From NCBI GenBank assembly GCA_902614085.1, contig CACMJS010000003.1, positions 148,945-184,367 on the forward strand: a DNA stretch of 35,423 bases. The letters are read 5' to 3'. A program made the translations under genes and the position numbers. Each line of letters begins with the position of its first letter. Position 1 is the first letter of the stretch. The DNA is from an uncultured Alphaproteobacteria bacterium (lineage in GTDB: Bacteria; Pseudomonadota; Alphaproteobacteria; HIMB59; GCA-002718135). Under the pieces are notes generated by a model. The model did not search any database. It saw only the letters and a list, made by a program, of their open reading frames with translations, and was not told the origin of the DNA. Of the stretch, positions 16,953-24,239 are shown in pieces.

Positions 16953-16981
16953 TTGACTATTATTTACGATAACTGTAATTA
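16953..16981 (+). promoter_or_regulatory. predicted promoter of the tyrosine recombinase gene
   Basis: TTGACT (16953-16958) and TAATTA (16976-16981) are 17 bases apart, a sigma-70-like pair. The -10 region sits inside the 9-6-9 inverted repeat at 16964-16987, and the expected transcript start is only a few bases before the ATG at 16996. A protein bound at the repeat would therefore block transcription. Confidence 0.45.
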
Positions 16982-16987
16982 TCGTAA
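16964..16987. repeat. 9-6-9 inverted repeat, possible recombinase site or operator
   Basis: TTACGATAA (16964-16972) and its exact complement TTATCGTAA (16979-16987) flank the six-base spacer CTGTAA. Arms ending in ATAA/TTAT around a six-base spacer recall dif and other XerCD-type core sites (arms about 11 bases, spacer 6). It begins 32 bases before the recombinase ATG. It could be the recombinase's own crossover or attachment site, an autoregulatory operator, or both. No second good copy was seen in the window. Confidence 0.6.
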
Positions 16988-16995
16988 TATATAAT

Positions 16996-18054
16996 ATGGT
17001 TAAAATATCACTAAATGAAAACGTAAGTAAACTAAAGGAAAAATCCAAAGCTAAAAACACTCAGGATAAGTATCAAGGAGATTGGTTAAAGTTTATAGAT
17101 TATTGCAAAAATAAATACAATTGCAGTCCTTTAGATGTTGATGATCTAGATAGTGCTTACGCATTAACAGCAAATTATATGGATTGGCTTCATGAAGATC
17201 CGGAAGCAAAAATACTCAAAGGATCGAGCAACATACCGGGTAGAGAAAATGTAAATAACAACCCCTACTCCTCTACTGCCTATAAAGCTTCCACTATACA
17301 AAGAATTTTAGCATCTATTACATATAAATATAGAGTTAATGGATTTCAATTTGATAGAAAAAATCCAAATATTTCTGAAACAATTAGTGCAATTGTAAGA
17401 GATGAAAAAAATAATAAATCTGGTCAAGCAAGAGAGTTGTTAAAAGCAGATATTGAAAAAATTATTGATAAAATTCCAAATGATAACGAAGATTTTAGAA
17501 ACATAAGAGATAGAGCTCTTATTTTAATTGGTTTTTATAGTTTTTGTAGAAGATCTGAGCTTTTAGGCATGAAATACGAACATTTAAATTTTGAAGAAGA
17601 TGGTGTTCAAGTATTAATACCTTTTTCTAAGACTGATCAAAAAGGTGAAGGAAGGATGATATACCTTCCCAAAACTAATAATGATTATTGTCCAGTAAAA
17701 GCTCTGAAGGATTGGTTAGAAGTGGCTTTAATAGATCAAGGCCCCCTGTTCTATAAAATAAATAAAGCTAATAATATTGAGAAATATATTCTAAATAATA
17801 AAAATCAAAAAATAAGTCTTACAGATACAAGCTTTGTCCTAATACTCAAAAAAAGGGCAAGAGAAGCTGATTTAGATAATTGTGATAAAATTTCAGGCCA
17901 CAGTTTAAGAATTGGTTCTATTACTCAAGCTAGAATGAACGGTGTCCCAACTCATGAAATAATGGCTCAAAGTGGGCATAAAACTACTCAAATGATTGAT
18001 CGATACACTAAGCTTAGTAATATTAAAGAGACATCTGCTGCTAAAAAAATATAA
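16996..18054 (+). CDS. tyrosine recombinase/phage-integrase family protein
   Basis: A 352-residue site-specific recombinase that breaks and rejoins DNA through a 3'-phosphotyrosine. It has an N-terminal core-binding SAM-like domain (~15-140) and a C-terminal catalytic domain with a complete active set: R185 (RRSELLGM), K212 (SKTDQ), H302 and R305 (GHSLRIG), H328 (SGHKT) and the nucleophile Y337 (DRYTKLS). Length and the absence of an arm-binding domain fit simple integrases or Xer-like enzymes. No excisionase, transposase, replication or phage structural gene lies nearby, so it is a solitary recombinase or remnant. Its upstream region holds an inverted repeat of core-site geometry. Confidence 0.92.
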   Translation: MVKISLNENVSKLKEKSKAKNTQDKYQGDWLKFIDYCKNKYNCSPLDVDDLDSAYALTANYMDWLHEDPEAKILKGSSNIPGRENVNNNPYSSTAYKASTIQRILASITYKYRVNGFQFDRKNPNISETISAIVRDEKNNKSGQARELLKADIEKIIDKIPNDNEDFRNIRDRALILIGFYSFCRRSELLGMKYEHLNFEEDGVQVLIPFSKTDQKGEGRMIYLPKTNNDYCPVKALKDWLEVALIDQGPLFYKINKANNIEKYILNNKNQKISLTDTSFVLILKKRAREADLDNCDKISGHSLRIGSITQARMNGVPTHEIMAQSGHKTTQMIDRYTKLSNIKETSAAKKI

Positions 18055-18075
18055 TATTTTTAATTTATATTTATC

Positions 18076-19551
18076 ATGAAAAAAATACCTAAAGTTTATT
18101 GTGCTTCCTTAGCAACAGAAACAAATACATTCTCACCTCTAAAAACTAATATGAAAAGTTTTAAAGAAACATTTTTTGCAAAACCATATCATCATCCCAA
18201 AACACCAACTTTATGTTCTGCCCTCTTTCCACTATTACGAAAAAGAAAAACTAATGGTGAAATTAAATTAATAGAAGGTACTGCTACTTGGGCTGAGCCA
18301 GGTGGATTAATTGATTCAAAAACATGGAATGATTTAAAAAAATTAATTCTAAAAGAAATAAAAAATGCAGGTAAATTGGATATAGTTCTTTTAGGTTTAC
18401 ATGGAGCAATGATAGCTAAAAACTGCGTAGACTGTGAGGGAGATCTAGTAAAAAATATTAGAAAAATAGTTGGTCCAGATGTTGTTATAGGTGTAACTTT
18501 TGATCCTCATAGTCATTTAAGTAAAAAATTTATTACGAATACTAACATTTTAACAGTGTTTAAAGAATTTCCTCATACAGATTTTGTAGAGGCAGCTAAA
18601 AATTGTATAAATTTATCTATCAAAACATTCAATAAAAATATCAAACCTAAAATCTCTGTATTTGATGTTAGAATGATGACTATTTTACCTACAAGCAAAG
18701 AGCCAATGAGATCTTTTATAGATAAAATTAAATTATTAGAAAATAAAAGTCCTATATTGTCAATTTCAATTATTCATGGTTTTATGGCTGGAGACTCTCC
18801 TGATCTAGGAGCCAAAATAGTAGTCATAACAAATAATAAAAAAAAATATGGTGACAAAATATCTTATGAATTAGGGATGAGTCTTTTTAGTAAAAGAAAA
18901 AATTTAGCTCCAAAAACATTCTCAGCAACAAAATCTTTGAAAGAAGCTAAAAAATTATCAATAAAAAATAAAAAACCTATTTTAATTGCTGATATTTGGG
19001 ATAACCCTGGTGGAGGAGTACCTGGAGATTCAACTACCTTAATTAAAAAAGTAATATCAATGAAGTTAAAAAATATTGCCTTAGGCTCTATTTGGGATCC
19101 TTTAGCAGTTAAATTATGTCATAGAGCGGGAGAAAATAAAGAAATAAATTTAAATTTTGGATCAAAAATTATTAAAGGATCTGGAGGGTCAATACAAAAG
19201 AAAGTTTTAGTTAAAAAAATAAAAAAAAATGTTTATCAAAAATTTGGGAATTCTCTTGTGCCCATGGGAGATAGTGCTTGCATAATTTTTGATGGGATTG
19301 AAGTAGTATTAAATTCAAATAGGTGTCAAACATTTTCAGTAGATCTATTTAGTAAGTTAGGCATAAATATATCAAAGAAGAATATTATAATTGTTAAATC
19401 TACAAATCATTTCTATAAATCATTTAAACCGCATGTATCAGAAATAATTTATGCTTCTATAGATGGTATCTATCCAAATAATCCAAAAAAAAATAAATAC
19501 TTTAAATTAAAAAGAAGAATTTGGCCTATTGTATCAAATCCTCATCAATAA
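18076..19551 (+). CDS. M81 family metallopeptidase (MlrC-like)
   Basis: A 491-residue protein of the MlrC family. The N-terminal domain shows ATETNTFSP near the start, LLGLHGAM, the CEGDLVKNIRKIVGP stretch, FDPHSHLS and FPHTDFVE, all diagnostic. The C-terminal domain begins at ADIWDNPGGGVPGDST (~305-320). MlrC of Sphingomonas cleaves linear microcystin products, but most homologues in heterotrophs have unknown substrates, often beside amino-acid or peptide transport. It starts 21 bases after the recombinase stop and could be cotranscribed with it, although the functions look unrelated. The tail is rich in Lys, as elsewhere in this genome. Confidence 0.88.
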   Translation: MKKIPKVYCASLATETNTFSPLKTNMKSFKETFFAKPYHHPKTPTLCSALFPLLRKRKTNGEIKLIEGTATWAEPGGLIDSKTWNDLKKLILKEIKNAGKLDIVLLGLHGAMIAKNCVDCEGDLVKNIRKIVGPDVVIGVTFDPHSHLSKKFITNTNILTVFKEFPHTDFVEAAKNCINLSIKTFNKNIKPKISVFDVRMMTILPTSKEPMRSFIDKIKLLENKSPILSISIIHGFMAGDSPDLGAKIVVITNNKKKYGDKISYELGMSLFSKRKNLAPKTFSATKSLKEAKKLSIKNKKPILIADIWDNPGGGVPGDSTTLIKKVISMKLKNIALGSIWDPLAVKLCHRAGENKEINLNFGSKIIKGSGGSIQKKVLVKKIKKNVYQKFGNSLVPMGDSACIIFDGIEVVLNSNRCQTFSVDLFSKLGINISKKNIIIVKSTNHFYKSFKPHVSEIIYASIDGIYPNNPKKNKYFKLKRRIWPIVSNPHQ

Positions 19552-19627
19552 AAAAATTTTTTAAATTATTTTTTTAAAATTTATAAAATCTTATTTACAT
19601 ATAAATAAATGTAAAACATGTTTTAAT

Positions 19628-20053
19628 CTAATAGAATGCAATTGCTGCTGCAATTAAAACTATTACTAACAGTCCTCTTCCACTCATTGTTGCTATTTTC
19701 ATGATAGTTTTATTTGGTGGTAAATTATTTTTAGAGGAATTAAAAACATGAAAATTTACAAAGGCAGATAGTCCTAAAAGAAAACCTGCTGCAATTATTT
19801 TGATTGTAAATGCACTATTAATAATAAAGCCGCCATAGAGATTAATTGATAGTATAATTCCAGATATCCACAAAACAATTAGGGATACAAGACCAATATA
19901 GCCAAGTAACTTCAAAATCTTAGCTGTTGTTAAATCAGGAATTTGATTTGCTTGAGCATAAACAGATTGAATCACTCCACCACCAACTAAAACACCACCT
20001 GAAAAAACAATTGCAAGGTAGTGTATAAACTTAAGTGTTATTATTAATGTCAT
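19628..20053 (-). CDS. four-helix membrane protein, CopD/DUF2269-like
   Basis: A 141-residue protein with four hydrophobic segments (~3-25, 45-68, 78-100, 118-140) and short polar loops. The first helix begins LKFIHYLAIVFSGGVLVGG, with an H-Y near the start as in small CopD-like or DUF2269 membrane proteins that may bind heme or copper. That similarity is suggestive only. It is divergent from the peroxiredoxin-like gene (48-base gap), and a weak A/T hairpin (TTTACAT/ATGTAAA, 19594-19615) lies downstream of both converging genes. Confidence 0.5.
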   Translation of the reverse strand: MTLIITLKFIHYLAIVFSGGVLVGGGVIQSVYAQANQIPDLTTAKILKLLGYIGLVSLIVLWISGIILSINLYGGFIINSAFTIKIIAAGFLLGLSAFVNFHVFNSSKNNLPPNKTIMKIATMSGRGLLVIVLIAAAIAFY

Positions 20054-20101
20054 TAAAATTAAATATTACTTTTTCTATAATTATAGTATTAAAGTTTAGA
20101 T

Positions 20102-20638
20102 ATGAAAATAAAAAAAGGTGATACTCCAGAGTTAAAATTAAAAAAAATGGATGGATCAGATTTTGATCTAAATAATTTTAAAGGAAAAAAAGTGTATTTA
20201 AAATATATGAGATTTGCTTCTTGTATGTTTTGTAATCTAGAAGTGAATCATTTGAAAAATAAACATAATGAATTTGGTAAAGACTTTGAAATAGTTTTAG
20301 TATTTCATTCATCTGTTGAAAATTTAAAAAAACAAATGAAAAAGCATGGCCCTCTCCCATTTACGATTGTAGCAGATCCAGATTTTTCTTATTATAAAAA
20401 ATATGAAATAGAGAGATCAATGGGAAAATTAATGAATGCTTTTATATTCAAGTTCCCTAAAGCTATAGCTGCAATGCTAAAAGGATATATTCCGATTAAA
20501 CTTGGAGGATATCTCGATATAGCTACTGCTGATTTCTTCCTTGATAAAGATGGTGTTGTTTTAGAAGCAAAATATTCTTTGAAAGATGCATTTGATGGTT
20601 TTGAATTTTCTGAAATTAAAGAATTTTCTTTAAGGTAA
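20102..20638 (+). CDS. peroxiredoxin-like (AhpC/TSA-related) thioredoxin-fold protein
   Basis: A 178-residue thioredoxin-fold protein without signal peptide. It opens with GDTPELKLKKMDG and DLNNFKGKKVYLKY, typical of AhpC/TSA relatives, then ASCMFCNLEVNHL with C41 and C44 as a CxxC; the family's peroxidatic threonine is replaced. PLPFTIVADPDFSYYKKYEIE matches 'F-x-x-x-x-D-x-x-x-x-Y-x-x-Y' of the PRX-like2 group. It probably reduces peroxides or disulfides in the cytoplasm. Two short membrane-protein genes lie downstream, converging on it. Confidence 0.72.
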   Translation: MKIKKGDTPELKLKKMDGSDFDLNNFKGKKVYLKYMRFASCMFCNLEVNHLKNKHNEFGKDFEIVLVFHSSVENLKKQMKKHGPLPFTIVADPDFSYYKKYEIERSMGKLMNAFIFKFPKAIAAMLKGYIPIKLGGYLDIATADFFLDKDGVVLEAKYSLKDAFDGFEFSEIKEFSLR

Positions 20639-20641
20639 AAA

Positions 20642-20661
20642 GCTGGGATTTAAATCCCAGC
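20642..20661. terminator. palindromic hairpin terminator between convergent genes
   Basis: A perfect 20-base palindrome of arms GCTGGGATTT and AAATCCCAGC starting four bases after the peroxiredoxin-like stop codon; as RNA it folds with a 7-8 bp G+C-rich stem. The convergent membrane-protein gene ends at 20672. It can act for either strand; no long T-run follows on the plus side. Confidence 0.75.
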
Positions 20662-20671
20662 CTAAATGTAA

Positions 20672-21076
20672 TTAAATATATATTGTATATGAAAGTCGAT
20701 AGATTAAAACAATCGCTATAATAACAAATACGTGCCCCACTATCTCATCTCCTACATCTTGTTTTGAATCAGGATCAATAATCTTAAGCCTTGTTGCCCA
20801 ACCTAAAATTACCTGATGTGTTGAAACAAGAAAATTCAATACAAAAAATAACCATGCACCTTCAGGTCCTCGAAATAGTAAATAAATTCCCAAAATTAAA
20901 ATTGGCAACACAAAAGTTCCAACAATTCTTATAATAGGAACTGATTTTTCTCCTAAATCATATCTAGTGACTAATGTATTAGGACTTAAAACTGTAAGAA
21001 ATGCATAGTATCCTAAACCCAACATACTAATTAAATATAAAATTAGATTTAGAGTACCTCCCCAAGCTTCGATCAT
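20672..21076 (-). CDS. small membrane protein, paralogue A of a tandem pair
   Basis: A 134-residue protein with four predicted helices (~8-28, 44-66, 73-92, 108-132). It shares with the next gene the start MIE-x(3,5)-G-x(3)-LILYxIS, the segment GxYxLFxGPEGxWxFFVxN and an aromatic C-terminal end. The pair arose by duplication. I do not recognise the family. The Shine-Dalgarno AAGGAGAA precedes its ATG. Gap to its partner 36 bases, so both are probably on one transcript from the promoter near 21552. Confidence 0.55.
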   Translation of the reverse strand: MIEAWGGTLNLILYLISMLGLGYYAFLTVLSPNTLVTRYDLGEKSVPIIRIVGTFVLPILILGIYLLFRGPEGAWLFFVLNFLVSTHQVILGWATRLKIIDPDSKQDVGDEIVGHVFVIIAIVLIYRLSYTIYI

Positions 21077-21112
21077 ATTTTCTCCTTCATTGAATTATCG
21101 ATAAAATTATAA

Positions 21113-21529
21113 TTATAAATAAATTTTATCAGATAAACCGTAAACTATAATTAAATTTATAACTAGTACTACAACTGACACTATTGGCTGTTCAATTGTA
21201 GAGTTAACTTTATCTCTCCCATAGAGAAAAGCGATATTAAAATGAAAACAGAATTGATAAACAGTAGCCATTGCGAATACAATAATGTTTATCACAAAAA
21301 AAGGCCAAGTTCCTTCTGGTCCTGTAAACAAAATATAAAGACCAACTAAGAAAAATGCAGTTACCCAGAAGATCCCAAAATTAGCAGCAGGTGCTGCACT
21401 TGTATCAATGTTATATTTGGCAAATTCTTTTTCTTTATTAAACAAAAAAGTAAAAGAATAATAACCAGCCAACCCAATACTAATAATGTATAAAATTAGA
21501 TAAAAAATACCGTTAAAATTTTCGATCAT
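21113..21529 (-). CDS. small membrane protein, paralogue B of a tandem pair
   Basis: A 138-residue protein with four predicted helices and the same GLYILFTGPEGTWPFFVIN core as the downstream paralogue. The conserved GPEG-x-W-x-FFV loop between helices 2 and 3 is the only motif. It is the first gene of the minus-strand pair, with Shine-Dalgarno AGGAG before the ATG, and divergent from the first cyclase across 103 bases that contain a back-to-back promoter pair. Function unknown; its closeness to the cAMP/ion-channel cluster may matter or be chance. Confidence 0.55.
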   Translation of the reverse strand: MIENFNGIFYLILYIISIGLAGYYSFTFLFNKEKEFAKYNIDTSAAPAANFGIFWVTAFFLVGLYILFTGPEGTWPFFVINIIVFAMATVYQFCFHFNIAFLYGRDKVNSTIEQPIVSVVVLVINLIIVYGLSDKIYL

Positions 21530-21551
21530 AAATACTCCTAAAAATCACTTT

Positions 21552-21581
21552 ATAATATTTTGTGTAGATTCTCTGACTCAA
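21552..21581 (-). promoter_or_regulatory. predicted promoter for the tandem membrane-protein genes
   Basis: On the minus strand TTGAGT (complement of 21576-21581) and TATTAT (complement of 21552-21557) are 18 bases apart, about 25 bases before the ATG at 21529. Reasonable sigma-70 match; position fits the pair of paralogues. Confidence 0.38.
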
Positions 21582-21582
21582 G

Positions 21583-21611
21583 TTGACACATTTTAGTAGC
21601 AATAATATCTA
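21583..21611 (+). promoter_or_regulatory. predicted promoter for the TPR cyclase gene
   Basis: A perfect TTGACA (21583-21588) with TATCTA (21606-21611) after a 17-base spacer, 21 bases before the ATG at 21633. The -10 is a weak match but the -35 is consensus, which is rare here. It almost abuts the minus-strand promoter at 21552-21581, so the two genes may be jointly controlled. Confidence 0.4.
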
Positions 21612-21632
21612 AAATTAGTTAAAAAAATACAT

Positions 21633-23465
21633 ATGAATTCTGATAGAAAATTAGCCACTATTCTTGCAACTGATTGTGTAAACTTCAGTAAACATATGGA
21701 AGAAAATGAAGAAAAAACTCTTCGAAATTTAAATGAATGTCGCAAAATAATAGATGCTAAAATCATAGAATTTGGTGGACGAATATTTAAAACTGAAGGC
21801 GATAGTGTTGTATGTGAGTTTGCTTCACCAGTAAATTGCTTAAAAGCAGCAATGGAATTTCAAAATGAAATTTATAAAAGAAATGATCACTCTATTACAG
21901 AATTAAAGTTAGAATGGCGAGTTGGAATACATGTAGATGATGTAATAGTTGAAGGTGATAATATCATGGGCTCAGGAGTTAATGTATCAGCTAGACTCGA
22001 GAGTGAATGTGAACCTGGTGGTATTTTAATTTCTACTATTGTTAAAGATCAAGTCAATAAAAGGTTAGATGCTAAAATTGAAAATGATGGCACAAGAAAT
22101 TTAAAAAATATAAGTGAAAATTTTGAAGTTTATAAAATTTCTAATTTACTTATTCATGAAGATGATTTCTTAAAGGAAGAAGAAGAAAAAACAACAAACA
22201 ATAATGTTAAAGAGCCAATAGCTCAAACTAAAATCAATAAAGCTAAAAAAATAAAATTAGCAATTCTTCCTTTTGAAAATTTAAGTAAAGATGAAGATTC
22301 AGAATTTTTAGTAGAAGGAGTATTCAGAGATTTAATACAAGAATTTTCTCGGATGCAAGAATTTGAAATCCTTTCACACCAGACATCGATGGATTTTAAA
22401 AAAAGTGACGAAGACGCGCTTGGATTTGCTAAGAAACACTTAGTTGATTATTTAATTGGTGGTAATATTCGTTCTGCAGGTAAAAGAATAAGAGTTAGTG
22501 TTGACTTAACTGATGCTAGCGATGGTTCCAATTTATGGGGTGAAAAATACGATAGAGTAATAGAAGATATTTTCGATTTACAAGATGAAATCGTAATGAA
22601 AATGTCTCGACAATTACTAGGCAATATTGAAATAAGTAGCTTACAAAGAATCAAAAGAAAACCATCAGAAAATTTAAATTCTTATGAATGGTTAATAAAA
22701 GGAACTTATCATCATGTTCGATCTGGAAAAGAAAATAATTTAAAAGCTATTGAAGCACTAGATAAAGCGATTGAAACCGATGAAACAAATGCAAGAGCTC
22801 ATGCCTTAAAAGCGTGTACTATTGGTGGTGGATACGGCAAAGGTTATTATGAAGATCCAGATAAGATGATGAGTATGGGTCTTGAGCACGTCAAGAAAAG
22901 TCTTGAGGCTGATGAAAATGATTTTGAAGTATTAAGAATTTCATCTGCTATAGCTCAAGGTAATAAAAATTTTAATAAATCAATTGAACATGCAAAAAAA
23001 GGACATTCTATTAATCCTAATGATCCTAGGATTTTAGATAGATATGGTACTTGCTTAGTTAAACTTGATAATGTTGATGAAGGTTTAAAGCATCTTCATA
23101 AAGCATTAGAACTTGATCCAATTCCTCAAGGCGCAGCTACATCATGTTCTCGCTATGATGCATTAACAATAGGTTACTTTTGTAAAGAAGATTTTGAAAA
23201 ATGTATTTCTTGGGGTGAAAAAATACAATACATGGGACCTTCAACTTGGTTAGTAATTTTATATTCTATTTCTAAAAATGATGACATTAGTAAAGTTAAA
23301 GAACATAATATTTACAAAAAATATGAAAATGATTTTAAAGAAACGAATTGGGAAAAAACAATAAATAATATGCATTTTAGACCTGAAGATACAAAACATA
23401 CTAATCTTTTAGAATTTTCTAATAAAATGTTTCCTAATATAAAAATTGTAGAAAAAACTGCTTAA
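21633..23465 (+). CDS. class III adenylate cyclase with FlgO-like and TPR domains
   Basis: A 610-residue cytoplasmic cyclase making cAMP (or another cyclic nucleotide) from NTP. Residues 1-172 are a class III catalytic domain: metal ligands D14 (ATDCVNFS) and D57 (KTEGDSV), substrate lysine K53, and transition-state residues N117 and R121 (VNVSARLE). N110 stands where the purine-selecting Asp is normal in rhizobial relatives, and the 'GDGVN' Asp is Ser. An acidic linker leads to a FlgO/TolB-like domain (~208-335: LAILPFENLS, then DYLIGGNIRSAGKRIRVSVDL) and TPR-like repeats (~350-570). This layout is typical of alphaproteobacterial cyclases controlled by peptide or envelope signals. Its end overlaps the convergent K+ channel gene by four bases. 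Confidence 0.92.
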   Translation: MNSDRKLATILATDCVNFSKHMEENEEKTLRNLNECRKIIDAKIIEFGGRIFKTEGDSVVCEFASPVNCLKAAMEFQNEIYKRNDHSITELKLEWRVGIHVDDVIVEGDNIMGSGVNVSARLESECEPGGILISTIVKDQVNKRLDAKIENDGTRNLKNISENFEVYKISNLLIHEDDFLKEEEEKTTNNNVKEPIAQTKINKAKKIKLAILPFENLSKDEDSEFLVEGVFRDLIQEFSRMQEFEILSHQTSMDFKKSDEDALGFAKKHLVDYLIGGNIRSAGKRIRVSVDLTDASDGSNLWGEKYDRVIEDIFDLQDEIVMKMSRQLLGNIEISSLQRIKRKPSENLNSYEWLIKGTYHHVRSGKENNLKAIEALDKAIETDETNARAHALKACTIGGGYGKGYYEDPDKMMSMGLEHVKKSLEADENDFEVLRISSAIAQGNKNFNKSIEHAKKGHSINPNDPRILDRYGTCLVKLDNVDEGLKHLHKALELDPIPQGAATSCSRYDALTIGYFCKEDFEKCISWGEKIQYMGPSTWLVILYSISKNDDISKVKEHNIYKKYENDFKETNWEKTINNMHFRPEDTKHTNLLEFSNKMFPNIKIVEKTA

Positions 23466-24205
23466 TCCTTTTTTCTTTTTCTCTCAGTAAAAGCGCTAGC
23501 CAGTATACCAGCTGGTAAAGCAACAGCTCCAATTCCAAATAAAGCTGTACAGACTGCAGCAAACCTTCCTAAAAATGTAATTGGTGTATAATCACCATAA
23601 CCAGTGGACAATAAAGCGGCAGAACTAACCCAAAGAGATCTTGGTATGGAACCAAAAGCTTCTGGTTGCAAATCCCCTTCTACAACATAAAGTAAAGTTG
23701 CAGATAATAACATCAAACTTAGAGTAAGTAGTAATGAAAAAATTAATTCGTGTCTCCTGTCATATATTGCATGAAGTATAAAATCTACTGACTCACTAAA
23801 ACGTCCAAATCTTAAAATACTGAATATTCTTATAGCTCTTAATAATCTTACTAAAAAACCTTCATTTATACCTATTAAAAATAATGGGATAAGTGCAATT
23901 GCATCAATTAGAGCAGGTAATGTAAAAATATACTTAAACTTACCTTTAAAACCTTTAAATTTGTCAATTTGATCTACAGCAATTAATCTACAAATATACT
24001 CAATTAGAAATACTATACCAAAAAAAAGTTTTGCTGAGTCAAAGAGTTGATAATATTGCTCATAAATCAATTTTTCTGACTCAATAACAACAAAAACACA
24101 GTTCAATACAATAAGAAAGAATATAATTTTTTCAATTAATGTAAAATCCTTCTCTTCTAAACCAAAATGTAAGTGTTCGAATAAATACTTTGAAAATGAA
24201 TTCAT
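23462..24205 (-). CDS. voltage-gated-type K+ channel (six TM, STGYGD filter)
   Basis: A 247-residue protein with the six-helix layout of the voltage-gated ion channel superfamily: S1 (IIFFLIVLNCVFVV), S2, S3, the arginine-ladder S4 (RLLRAIRIFSILRFGRF, Arg at every third position), S5, pore loop and S6. The selectivity filter STGYGD (~197-202) matches the K+ consensus T-x-G-Y-G-D. It ends just after S6 with a short RKRKKD tail, so there is no cyclic-nucleotide or RCK domain. It would conduct K+ at the inner membrane and set membrane potential. Its gene lies between two cyclases and beside a cyclic-nucleotide-gated MscS channel. Confidence 0.9.
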   Translation of the reverse strand: MNSFSKYLFEHLHFGLEEKDFTLIEKIIFFLIVLNCVFVVIESEKLIYEQYYQLFDSAKLFFGIVFLIEYICRLIAVDQIDKFKGFKGKFKYIFTLPALIDAIALIPLFLIGINEGFLVRLLRAIRIFSILRFGRFSESVDFILHAIYDRRHELIFSLLLTLSLMLLSATLLYVVEGDLQPEAFGSIPRSLWVSSAALLSTGYGDYTPITFLGRFAAVCTALFGIGAVALPAGILASAFTERKRKKD

Positions 24206-24239
24206 TTTTATATAAATTCTTTATAGCAAAAATTACAAA

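Noticed and set aside
16900-19551. Prophage or integrative element around the recombinase
   Set aside because: Only the recombinase is phage-like. Neighbours (CobB, M81 peptidase) are housekeeping or metabolic, base composition does not change, and no att repeats or tRNA target were found in the window.
19549-19576. A-run/T-run palindrome after the M81 stop as terminator
   Set aside because: All A/T and too weak to form a stable RNA hairpin; likely composition.
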